The translations under genes and the position numbers were made by a program. From NCBI RefSeq assembly GCF_001308015.1, contig NZ_LGYH01000001.1, forward strand, positions 372,001-436,000: a stretch of DNA of 64,000 bases, read 5' to 3'. Each line of letters starts with the position of its first letter. Positions within the stretch are counted from its first letter, which is position 1. Under the pieces are notes generated by a model that worked only from the letters and a program-made list of their open reading frames with translations, ran no database searches and had not been told where the DNA came from. This document shows, piece by piece, positions 57,779 to 64,000 of the stretch. The stretch comes from Neisseria sp. 83E34 (GTDB taxonomy: Bacteria > Pseudomonadota > Gammaproteobacteria > Burkholderiales > Neisseriaceae).

Positions 57779-57997
57779 TCAAAAGCTTATTTTGCGGCCA
57801 GCTTGGTTTTTTTCCCTGTTTTTCCAAAAGACCGCACGTAGCAGAATGTTGGTATCGGCGGTAATCTTCATTCCTGCATAAATGTCGGCAATGTAAAATC
57901 CTTGCTCTTCGGCCTCATCAACCAACCGTTGTTGGCGTTCCAAATTCTGCTCGTCCGTACTGACCCGCATATAGATGCGGGCGATTTTGACCTCCAT
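57779..57997 (-). pseudogene. Chimeric remnant: serine recombinase start joined to PIN-domain start
   Basis: 72 residues. Residues 1-41 are the N-terminus of a resolvase/invertase (KIARIYMRVSTDEQNLERQQ with the catalytic Ser in RVSTDEQ); at residue 43 the sequence becomes MKITADTNILLRAVFWKN, the typical start of a PIN-domain (VapC-like) toxin, which ends after 30 residues. Both genes are cut off, so this is a deletion scar. Confidence 0.6.
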
Positions 57998-58104
57998 CGG
58001 ACAAACCTCTACTTTTTAAGCCAAGAAATTATACTGCCTTTTTTTGAATTATGAGAAAATAAAAAGAGAGCATACAGATTCATACCGTTTTTTACCTATG
58101 GTTA

Positions 58105-58181
58105 TTTGATTGGAGTTTGAAAACTAAATTTTGAAATGAAATAGAATTTAAGGGGCTAATTACTTTAGTCCCTATTTTATT
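58105..58181. repeat. 80-bp direct repeat, right copy
   Basis: tttgattggagtttgaaaac and following bases match 54144-54221, but the terminator stem is degraded here (aaggggct...agtccct). The two copies bracket the ABC-3C operon and the recombinase remnant. Confidence 0.75.
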
Positions 58182-58218
58182 TCAGTTGATTACATTTTCT
58201 ATGTGGTAGAATATAAAT

Positions 58219-58485
58219 ATGTATCGACCAATGAAAGGGCGGACTATGTGTACATTAATGCAAAAAGACGCACTGATCGAACGTGTAGCGTCGGTGCAGG
58301 CATTGATTGCCCGCAAAACCCCGCGTACCGGAAAACGTTCCGCAGACCAAGACAGAATCGTTTCGCTGCGCCGTTTCCTTTATGCTTCGGCTCCCGAGGA
58401 CATAGATTTTGATGCTGTAGCGGATGAATGTAACGTCCTCCACCGAAAATATTCGGCGTTGCCGAAACTGGAGGCGATGGCATAA
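58219..58485 (+). CDS. Antitoxin of the zeta-kinase module
   Basis: 88 residues; ATG codons at 58219, 58231 and 58246 are all possible starts, the last giving MCTLMQKDALIERVASVQAL. Helical, with DQDRIVSLRRFLYASAPEDI and a C-terminal helix CNVLHRKYSALPKLEAMA. It ends directly before the zeta toxin start, so the two are coupled. The antitoxin role is inferred from the pairing. Confidence 0.7.
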   Translation: MYRPMKGRTMCTLMQKDALIERVASVQALIARKTPRTGKRSADQDRIVSLRRFLYASAPEDIDFDAVADECNVLHRKYSALPKLEAMA

Positions 58486-59379
58486 ATGATGCCCACACGG
58501 GAAGCAGCCGCATTTGAACTGATTTGGGACGACCTGATTTCCGAAAGTCAGGTTCGTCCCTCTTCTTTTCCTAAAGGTTTCGTGCTGGGCGGTCAACCCG
58601 GTGCGGGAAAATCTAACCTTGTCCGTAAAATCAATGCAGAGCTTGGCGGGAATCTGCTGGTAGTAAACGGCGACGAATTCCGCCGCTACCATCCCGATTT
58701 CGAGGAGATCCAAGAAAAATACGGCAAAGATGCTCCCAAACATACCTCCGTCTTTTCGGGCACGATGACGGAAAAAGCGATAGCCAAAGCGTTGGCAGAG
58801 CGCTACAACATTAGTGTTGAGGGTACTTTCCGAACAACCGAAGTGCCGCTGGGAACCTTAGACCAAATGCGCACCCACGGATATGAAACGGCCGTCTATA
58901 TTCAGACTACTCCGGCTGAAGTGAGTTGGCAAAGCACACTTGACCGATACAGACAGATGGAAGCATTAGGAGAAATGCCACGATATACCGATAAAGCACA
59001 TCATGATTTGGTGGTGGAATTGCTGCCGAAAAATGCCGATGCCGTGTTTGTATCTGGCAAAGCCGATCATTTCAGGGTATATAACAGGGATGGTTTGGTT
59101 TTTGACGACCGTATCCATGTCGGGCAGATGCCCGGTGCAGCTATCGATTACGAATTGCACCGCAATGAGCGGGAACTCGGGAAGATTCGGGCGGACTTCC
59201 AAAAGAACATCCATCTTTTGTCCCCTGCACAAAAGCAAGTAATAGAGGCGGGTGAAGCCGTAATCAAAGGGCTTTCCCCTGCCGAACAGATGCAGGCACG
59301 GATTAATCTGTATGGGAGTTTGTTAGCCCAAATTAAGGAGCGGCATCCTTCATTGGACGACCCTGAACCTGAACGTTGA
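58486..59379 (+). CDS. Zeta-toxin-family kinase with shared C-terminal module
   Basis: 297 residues. Walker A GFVLGGQPGAGKSNLVRKIN (residues about 31-50), then NGDEFRRYHPDFEEIQ with the catalytic Asp and SVEGTFRTTEV lid region, as in zeta toxins that phosphorylate UDP-N-acetylglucosamine and block wall synthesis. After the kinase, residues about 240-297 add EAVIKGLSPAEQMQARINLY, nearly identical to the C-termini of the two polyvalent proteins 18 kb away. The start is one of two adjacent ATGs. Confidence 0.85.
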   Translation: MMPTREAAAFELIWDDLISESQVRPSSFPKGFVLGGQPGAGKSNLVRKINAELGGNLLVVNGDEFRRYHPDFEEIQEKYGKDAPKHTSVFSGTMTEKAIAKALAERYNISVEGTFRTTEVPLGTLDQMRTHGYETAVYIQTTPAEVSWQSTLDRYRQMEALGEMPRYTDKAHHDLVVELLPKNADAVFVSGKADHFRVYNRDGLVFDDRIHVGQMPGAAIDYELHRNERELGKIRADFQKNIHLLSPAQKQVIEAGEAVIKGLSPAEQMQARINLYGSLLAQIKERHPSLDDPEPER

Positions 59380-59412
59380 AAGCTGCCGGAACCTTTACAG
59401 GCAGCTTTCTTC
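59378..59412 (+). terminator. Terminator after the zeta toxin
   Basis: aaagctgcc / ggcagcttt stem around a 12-base loop. Confidence 0.6.
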
Positions 59413-59681
59413 ACTTCATATGTTTCAACAAAGAAGTAATGGTAGTGACAATAATCCTCCCGCAGGAGGGGGCAAGTCGGGCTTGGGCTTGCCGGTTGCG
59501 TAGGCTGCCGCAGGTGCCGAAGCGGTCGGCATGGTCAAGTCCGGCTTGGGGGCGTGGGGACGTTTCGGGCGGAGGTACGGAGCCGGGAACGGGGCTGCTG
59601 CGGGCTGGATTTTGACAAACGATTTTCCCATCTGCCATATTCAGGCCGTCTGAAACCGTCTCTTTCAGACGGCCTGCTACA
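59413..59681. other. Interval with GC-rich tract and AG-DUS hairpin
   Basis: Contains a GC-rich, proline-codon-rich tract (59455-59630) that can be read on the minus strand in two frames but has no convincing start or family. It is followed by a paired AG-DUS (59643-59654 and 59664-59675), a terminator for the minus-strand gene block to the right. Confidence 0.5.
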
Positions 59682-60227
59682 TCAAAAATTAAAGATTACT
59701 TGCTCAATTGTCCACCAAGTTTTAGGGTATGCGTCCCTAAATTCGTCAATTTTCCATAGATTTTCTTCATCATTAATCCCTGTATCATAGATAAATTTTC
59801 CATCAGAACCTATAAAATGTGTTGCTCTTATACAACTATTTCTTATACTGGCCTCCACATTGGAGACATTTTCCAGCATCAGCAGGTTAGTTAAGGCTAC
59901 TGTGTCCAGCCTTGTATTGGGGGGAATATCCCCTTTCAGGCAGTCTGAAAACAGCTTGTCATACGTTGCGCGGGGTAACAATGCAAATGTTTCTGTCATA
60001 GTGCCGACACCGTAATCCTCACATGTTTGTGCCAGTAATTCGTAAGTAAAATCCGAACTGCCTTTTAAGGCCGAAGCAAAAATTTCTATGCAGTCGTCTG
60101 CTGTCAAAGCTTCATTCAGGCGGTCGGTATTTCTCCATAAAGTCATAAAAGCTTCACGCATTTTATGCGGTTCGAGTTTTTCAAACAGAGATACTGTATT
60201 TTCTACACAATTTTTTGCTTCATTCAT
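59682..60227 (-). CDS. Hypothetical protein
   Basis: 181 residues, acidic and helical. Not recognised. NEAKNCVENTVSLFEKLEPH opens it and the last 50 residues are aromatic-rich (DEFRDAYPKTWWTIEQVIFN). Its start overlaps the end of the preceding minus-strand gene by 8 bases, so the two are coupled. Candidate immunity-type or accessory protein; nothing more can be said. Confidence 0.5.
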   Translation of the reverse strand: MNEAKNCVENTVSLFEKLEPHKMREAFMTLWRNTDRLNEALTADDCIEIFASALKGSSDFTYELLAQTCEDYGVGTMTETFALLPRATYDKLFSDCLKGDIPPNTRLDTVALTNLLMLENVSNVEASIRNSCIRATHFIGSDGKFIYDTGINDEENLWKIDEFRDAYPKTWWTIEQVIFNF

Positions 60228-61032
60228 GTTTATCCCCTTTTTCAGTAATCGTTACATCGTTTTTCCTGCAATACGCCCCTAGTACCCTGTCTAAATCGGA
60301 TAAGGTAGCTACGCTGTATCCGTTGACATACAGATGTGTATCCATCGCATTAATGCTATATTCCACAGGTAAAAAACGGTAACGCCCTTCTATGGCTTGC
60401 CTGAGCCGCTCCAGTAGCAGATGCTGGCGGATATTGCCGATATGCGGCGGTTCTTTATGCCCCCGTGCCATCTCCCAAACATCCTGCTCGAAGTTGATAA
60501 AACTGTATCCGCCAAGTTGTTCCAACAAGTGAACCCAATGGTCGAAATCGACTGCCACATCATCCCAAAACATCATTTCATACCCCGCTTTCATAATAAT
60601 TTTTAATGCCTTTTCTGCTATTTCCTGCTCAAACCATGCCGTAGGGTCGGTATAAAACTGATTCGGCATATTTAGATAAACGCCAAAATCAATCAAAGCT
60701 CCATCGCACCACCATCTCGCATCAAGATTCAAATCTCCCTTGTAATAAACCTCTATAAATGTGCCGCGTATTTTGTAGGTTTCGGCAGCGCTCTTACTTT
60801 CAATATCCGCTGTCATCTGCACCCGTCCAAATTCGGCATCAATTTCTTTCAGGGGTTTCAGAAGCTGCATCAACCGTAAATAGCGGTCTATATCGAACGT
60901 AACCGTTAAATCTTGATAAACCCTTATATCTCCATCATCATCAGCCCATATGTTGTCTTTTAATGCTGCTTCATCTAAAAAAATAACCATCTCGCGCGTA
61001 CCTGTATATCCATATTGAAAGTGGTATTTCAT
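60220..61032 (-). CDS. Hypothetical protein
   Basis: 270 residues from the ATG encoding MKYHFQYGYTGTREMVIFLD, chosen for its AAGGAAG site; the longer frame upstream runs through AG-DUS hairpin DNA. Soluble alpha/beta protein with many aromatic residues (WWCDGALIDFGVYLNMPNQF). Not recognised. Coupled to the downstream 181-residue gene. Confidence 0.5.
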   Translation of the reverse strand: MKYHFQYGYTGTREMVIFLDEAALKDNIWADDDGDIRVYQDLTVTFDIDRYLRLMQLLKPLKEIDAEFGRVQMTADIESKSAAETYKIRGTFIEVYYKGDLNLDARWWCDGALIDFGVYLNMPNQFYTDPTAWFEQEIAEKALKIIMKAGYEMMFWDDVAVDFDHWVHLLEQLGGYSFINFEQDVWEMARGHKEPPHIGNIRQHLLLERLRQAIEGRYRFLPVEYSINAMDTHLYVNGYSVATLSDLDRVLGAYCRKNDVTITEKGDKHE

Positions 61033-61048
61033 CGCTGCTTCCTTTCTT

Positions 61049-61074
61049 TTCAGACGGCCTAAAGGCCGTCTGAA
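61049..61074. terminator. Back-to-back AG-DUS pair
   Basis: TTCAGACGGCCT followed two bases later by AGGCCGTCTGAA, between two minus-strand genes. Confidence 0.7.
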
Positions 61075-61090
61075 TCGTTTGTTGCAAAAA

Positions 61091-61402
61091 TCAGTCTGTC
61101 CACAATCGGATTCGGCAAAATCCGTTATTGATGGCAGATTGAACGGTGTAATATTCAGAGAAACCTTCTTCTTCAGCCCAAGCAAGGTATTTGAACAGCC
61201 TGTTTTTAATATCGCTTTTGATTTTCATCAGACCGCTTTCGGTTAAGACCAAAGGCATACTGCACCCCATTCCGCGCTCCAATGTCATTTCATCCACAAT
61301 CTGAAAGAAATGGCGGATACGGTTTCTGCTCTGAGGCGTCAGCTTTGTCAGACAATCCTCCTGTCTGTGGTTCGGACGGCCGACATAACAACGTGTACCC
61401 AT
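61091..61402 (-). CDS. Hypothetical protein
   Basis: 103 residues. MGTRCYVGRPNHRQEDCLTK at the start, then helical segments (LFKYLAWAEEEGFSEYYTVQ). Not recognised. It starts one base behind the stop of the upstream 148-residue gene, so they form one unit. Confidence 0.5.
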   Translation of the reverse strand: MGTRCYVGRPNHRQEDCLTKLTPQSRNRIRHFFQIVDEMTLERGMGCSMPLVLTESGLMKIKSDIKNRLFKYLAWAEEEGFSEYYTVQSAINNGFCRIRLWTD

Positions 61403-61403
61403 C

Positions 61404-61850
61404 TCAAATGCCTCCTGATTTGGATGTTTTCATGTATGCGTCGGACAGGTAGCGGCTGAACTCGCTAAAACGCCCCCGTACCCATTCGTCGCCTGCGTTG
61501 CAGTTTCCCTGTTTGGCCAACAGTTCTTTTGCCCATGTTTTCATCATAGGGAAGCCTTCCGAAAAGCCGTCGGTAAAGCCCAGTTGTTTATAGAAAAATT
61601 CACTGTTTTTCCTGTCGAGGTCAATCAGGAAACAGGCGATTTCCCGATGGTCGGGGTGCTTCGGGTTTTGAACCAGCAGGGTCAGCCTGCGGCCTTTGAT
61701 GCGGTAATCGGCAATAAAGAAGCGCAGGTCTTCGGACATTGCAGGTTCGTATTCTTTCGATAAGCCCAAACCCCACTCTAGGGTGTACCAGCAATCTTCA
61801 AATGCCGCTTTCAGGTTTTTTCCTGCGGTATGACATGCTATCCAGCCCAT
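61404..61850 (-). CDS. Hypothetical protein
   Basis: 148 residues, soluble. The N-terminus MGWIACHTAGKNLKAAFEDC and central strands (LRFFIADYRIKGRRLTLLVQ) show no known motif. It precedes the 103-residue gene with one base between them. Preceded by an AG-DUS pair. Confidence 0.5.
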   Translation of the reverse strand: MGWIACHTAGKNLKAAFEDCWYTLEWGLGLSKEYEPAMSEDLRFFIADYRIKGRRLTLLVQNPKHPDHREIACFLIDLDRKNSEFFYKQLGFTDGFSEGFPMMKTWAKELLAKQGNCNAGDEWVRGRFSEFSRYLSDAYMKTSKSGGI

Positions 61851-61881
61851 GATTTTTTCCTTTTCTGATATATTCTGCTTT

Positions 61882-61909
61882 TTCAGACGGCCTCAACAGG
61901 CCGTCTGAA
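61882..61909. terminator. Paired AG-DUS hairpin
   Basis: TTCAGACGGCCT and AGGCCGTCTGAA around a four-base loop, just after the stop of the 135-residue minus-strand gene. Confidence 0.75.
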
Positions 61910-61922
61910 ACTTGGTTAACGA

Positions 61923-62330
61923 TTACCACCAACTGTCATAAAAGACTGCCAAGCCGTTTGCTATGACTTCGCGGGCGGCTGCAATAAATTTCTTGGTATC
62001 CTCTATATCTTCGGGGTATACCTCCTCGCCGCCGAAGAAAAAGCCCGGTGTATGTTCCAGTTCGTTGTTGTCTAACGCCTGTTCCAACCGTTCCAAGTCC
62101 TCTAACTCCAGCCTTACCGTTCGGCAGTTAAATATTTCTTCTTGCCCGCCTTTTTCTCTGTAAAGCTCTTCCATCCAACCATGCAGATGATTGAATTTGC
62201 GCCAGTAGGCTATGTCGGTTAGCTGCGCTTGCTCGCGCTCTTCATCGGTTTTCGGCATTACATCGGTTTGTCGGTCGCCCGCAAACTCGGCACACATGGT
62301 GTAGCCGTACATGTCCAGTCCCATAGTCAT
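61923..62330 (-). CDS. Phage/plasmid protein of the GLDMY family
   Basis: 135 residues. MGLDMYGYTM at the N-terminus, YWRKFNHLHGWMEELYREKG in the middle and PGFFFGG ... VFYDSWW at the end are the pattern of a small family seen in phages and plasmids, often misnamed 'phosphoglycerate kinase'. Function unknown. Its real start is probably the second Met (MGLDMY, 62324). Confidence 0.65.
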   Translation of the reverse strand: MTMGLDMYGYTMCAEFAGDRQTDVMPKTDEEREQAQLTDIAYWRKFNHLHGWMEELYREKGGQEEIFNCRTVRLELEDLERLEQALDNNELEHTPGFFFGGEEVYPEDIEDTKKFIAAAREVIANGLAVFYDSWW

Positions 62331-62364
62331 TCCTTTTATGCGAAATAATTAACAATGCAACGAT

Positions 62365-62591
62365 ACAACCATCGGGGGCGGTAGCCGCCGTGTTGTGATG
62401 TCGTTAAAAATTTCAAAGCGCCAAAAGTCCAGACTGGCTTTGTGCGGCTTTCATCTTTGTCCGGTGCGTCCTCTGTGACGTGGTGGAAAAGGTGGAAGAC
62501 GTGCAAAGACACTCGTCTTGGTCTGGACTTTTGGCGCTTTGAAATTTAGACATCAGGAGACAACACGGCGGCTACCGCCCCCGATGGTTGT
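62365..62591. repeat. 227-bp imperfect palindrome
   Basis: Left arm 62365-62434 and right arm 62521-62591. The outer 32 bp (from acaaccatcgggggcggtag) and the inner 27 bp (ending ccaaaagtccagac) are perfectly complementary; about 11-12 bases between them do not pair. The 86-base loop has a smaller stem (aagacg/cgtctt). No reading frame spans it. See the oriT entry for its neighbour. Confidence 0.85.
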
Positions 62592-62598
62592 TTACGGG

Positions 62599-62680
62599 AC
62601 AGCCGCTTGCGGCGTTTCCGCCTTTGGCGGAATACACCGTTTAGCGGTGTTTTTGGCACCTTGTGCCTATCCTGCGTCTA
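62599..62680 (+). other. oriT: Candidate origin of transfer (oriT) with nic site
   Basis: Four short hairpins in a row (stems gccg/cggc at 602-613, ttccgcc/ggcggaa at 616-632, acaccg/cggtgt at 634-650, ggcac/gtgcc at 655-667, all plus 62000) end exactly at ctatcctgc (62667-62675). This equals the RP4-type nic sequence CTATCCTG|C, with cleavage expected between G62674 and C62675. The element encodes a matching MOBP-type relaxase and MobC. The nic core is recalled from IncP plasmids; function is inferred. Confidence 0.65.
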
Positions 62681-62694
62681 GTTTAAAAAGGGGA

Positions 62695-62982
62695 CTTAGA
62701 TGGGAGTTTTTCGTTTGAAAAGCAAGATGGAGGTACGCGGGAACAGATTGATATTGCGTTAGATTAGGATAGATAACATTAGTTTTTTTATGGATAAAAT
62801 TAGTTATATTTAGATAGGAATGGATAATAGATAGATTTAAATTAGTTTCAATTTTGATTTAATTTAGATATTAGATAGATTATAATTAGATTTTATATTG
62901 ACAAAAATAGATTAAATTGGTATTTATTTAGACTAAATTAGATTTTTTTTGGATAGCTTTAGATAAGAATTGGATAAGCAAG
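62695..62982. repeat. AT-rich region with repeated TAGAT-type motifs
   Basis: About 290 bp of very AT-rich DNA in which tagat, ttaga and ggata recur roughly once per helical turn or two. No gene. It lies between the candidate nic site and a putative DNA-binding protein gene and could be a partition site, an unwinding region or a promoter tract. Confidence 0.5.
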
Positions 62983-63447
62983 ATGACTAAGATTTCAGCA
63001 GCTGAATTTATTGAAATGCATCAACAAAAAGCAGGCAAGGTTTCAAAACTTGAACCTTTCCGTGAAGACATTTTACTGCTGAAATCCAAAGGCTATACCC
63101 AGCAGCAGATTTTGGATTTTTTAAAGATGAACGGCGTAACCGCCGGAATGACGACCTTAAACTGGTTCATCCGAAGTCGGAAAGACAACACGGAATTTGC
63201 CCACGCTGCTCAACGGATATCTGTTGAGACTGCTCCGGCAGTAATTGAGAAACCGGCCAAGCATACGTCTCCTACGAAACCGAATGAAATTGGCGAACCT
63301 AGAAAATTCAAGTGGGGTACAGTGCCGTCGGATGAAGAATTGTTCGGTTCTTTAGAAAAAAAGTGGCCTGAAGATGGCTCAGAGCCGGGACAGCCCCGTA
63401 AATTTGAGTGGAACCCTGCTGCTATCGACACTGAAAAACTGTTGTAA
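62983..63447 (+). CDS. Putative plasmid-type DNA-binding protein
   Basis: 154 residues. The N-terminal 65 residues (KLEPFREDILLLKSKGYTQQ, QILDFLKMNGVTAGMTTLNW) form a helix-turn-helix of the kind found in plasmid maintenance proteins, followed by a Pro-rich linker. The C-terminus repeats GEPRKFKWGTVPSDEELFGS and GQPRKFEWNPAAIDTEKLL, an internal duplication. It probably binds the repeat-rich DNA just upstream, as StbA-like proteins do; this is inference. Confidence 0.6.
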   Translation: MTKISAAEFIEMHQQKAGKVSKLEPFREDILLLKSKGYTQQQILDFLKMNGVTAGMTTLNWFIRSRKDNTEFAHAAQRISVETAPAVIEKPAKHTSPTKPNEIGEPRKFKWGTVPSDEELFGSLEKKWPEDGSEPGQPRKFEWNPAAIDTEKLL

Positions 63448-63449
63448 AA

Positions 63450-63480
63450 AAGTCGTCTGAATCCTTTCAGACGACCGGTT
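63450..63480. terminator. DUS-like hairpin of mucosa type
   Basis: agtcgtctgaa paired with ttcagacgacc. The right arm, read on the other strand, is GGTCGTCTGAA, close to the AG-mucDUS dialect (AGGTCGTCTGAA). It separates two convergent genes. Confidence 0.6.
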
Positions 63481-63492
63481 TGTTTGCCTAAA

Positions 63493-63777
63493 TCAAGAGT
63501 ACCTTTCTTCCAATTGATGCCTCACAGACACAATAAAAACCATATCATGTTCAAACCGGTAAAGCACCAAATACCCCCGGTTTCCAAACGGAACGGGCCA
63601 CTCCCGGTACACATCATCAAAATATCTTCCCTGAGCTGGGAAAACAGCCAGTTCATTTAAAGCAGCCTTTATTGCGCGGATCGCATTGATCGCGACCGTA
63701 GGATTTTTATCAGCCAAAAATTTATAAAGCCTGTTCAAATCATCGGTTGCTTTTTCTGTCAACACTACTTGCGGCAT
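63493..63777 (-). CDS. parE: ParE-family toxin
   Basis: 94 residues. VVLTEKATDDLNRLYKFLAD, INAIRAIKAALNELAVFPAQ and the closing YLVLYRFEHDMVFIVSVRHQ fit ParE/RelE toxins, which poison gyrase in characterised ParE members. It overlaps the antitoxin gene by 13 bases. Confidence 0.85.
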   Translation of the reverse strand: MPQVVLTEKATDDLNRLYKFLADKNPTVAINAIRAIKAALNELAVFPAQGRYFDDVYREWPVPFGNRGYLVLYRFEHDMVFIVSVRHQLEERYS

Positions 63778-64000
63778 TTGAGCGGTTCCACAGGTTTACC
63801 GTCAGTAATGTCGTCCATCCACTTATTGACTTCCTCAAGAGTCAGATGCGAACCTGTTTCCTGATAATGCCGCCACGATTCATCTGCTGCCGTTCTCAAT
63901 GCCGCTTTGCGCTCTTCTCTGTCAAGAAACTGATTAACCGCCTCTTTCATCAACCAATGAATAGAACGGTCCTGCTGTTCGGCTACGGACTTCAACCGTT
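63765..64000 (-). CDS. parD: ParD-like antitoxin, 5' partial
   Basis: At least 76 residues; the start lies beyond the window edge because the visible frame begins inside the typical ribbon-helix-helix helix (LKSVAEQQDRSIHWLMKEAV). The C-terminal part is the toxin-binding tail. Partner of the ParE toxin. The codon at 63995 is an in-frame TTG, not a likely start. Confidence 0.75.
   Translation of the reverse strand, partial: RLKSVAEQQDRSIHWLMKEAVNQFLDREERKAALRTAADESWRHYQETGSHLTLEEVNKWMDDITDGKPVEPLKCRK

Larger units (their letters stand above)
19253..64000. mobile_element. Integrative and conjugative element, left end to window edge
   Basis: It starts at the tRNA-Asn junction and runs past the end of the window. 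It encodes a VirB1-B11/VirD4 type IV secretion system, MobC and a MOBP-like relaxase, a TraC-like primase, a candidate oriT, and many toxin, antitoxin and defence genes. The uptake-sequence dialect inside differs from the chromosome to its left. No integrase or replication initiator is seen in the window; the integrase is expected near the unseen right end. An integrated conjugative plasmid would look similar. Confidence 0.85.

Noticed and set aside
59411-59638. Minus-strand frames of 68-75 codons, proline-rich, in a GC-rich tract
   Set aside because: Two frames are equally open, neither has a ribosome-binding site or recognisable domain; GC-rich base composition explains the open frames.
62365-62591. 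Retron-type msr/msd or diversity-generating element as explanation of the palindrome
   Set aside because: No reverse transcriptase gene is present in the neighbourhood.

Overview
The window comes from a Neisseriaceae chromosome. Gene content and synteny (eno-ftsB, yceD-rpmF-plsX, uvrC, guaB) are betaproteobacterial. The intergenic hairpins are built from the 12-mer TGCCTGTCTGAA, the DNA uptake sequence (DUS) dialect reported for Neisseria wadsworthii-type species (TG-wadDUS), not the ATGCCGTCTGAA of meningococcus and gonococcus. Two short inverted-repeat elements resembling Correia elements fit the same host.

Bases 1 to about 19200 are ordinary chromosome. They hold ubiB (5' end outside the window), uvrC, a DUF4124 protein, guaB, eno, ftsB, ETF-ubiquinone oxidoreductase, ackA, a BrkB/YihY membrane protein, a WrbA-like flavoprotein, a FucP/GluP-type sugar transporter, tRNA-Pro(CGG), an RsmI-like methyltransferase, a Maf pyrophosphatase, yceD, rpmF, a phosphoribosyltransferase, plsX and a DUF2062 membrane protein.

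At 19204-19252 lies the 3' half of a tRNA-Asn gene, cut at the anticodon stem. From there to the end of the window is one integrative and conjugative element (ICE), at least 44.7 kb long. Its right end, its integrase and the rebuilt tRNA must lie beyond 64000. Its backbone is a VirB-type type IV secretion system (virB1-B6, two small membrane or lipoproteins, a VirB7-like lipoprotein, virB8-B11), a thermonuclease, an SSB, VirD4, a TraC-like primase, two large 'polyvalent' proteins, MobC and a MOBP-type relaxase. A candidate origin of transfer with an RP4-type nick sequence sits near 62675, preceded by four short hairpins and a 227-bp palindrome.

The cargo is rich in conflict systems. It includes a secreted Ntox21-like toxin with a putative immunity gene inside the transfer operon, four toxin-antitoxin modules (Phd/ParE-like, RelB/RelE-like fused to a truncated gene, zeta kinase, ParDE), an intact DNA methyltransferase and the C-terminal stump of another. 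It also has a 1342-residue lipase-like RTX protein with duplicated membrane-protein partners and a truncated toxin start, and a four-gene ABC-three-component (SMC-like ATPase) defence-type operon bounded by an 80-bp direct repeat. A block of unrecognised minus-strand genes follows.

Inside the element the uptake-sequence dialect changes mainly to AGGCCGTCTGAA (AG-DUS), with a few host-type and other variants. This suggests the element, or much of its cargo, arrived from other Neisseria lineages.
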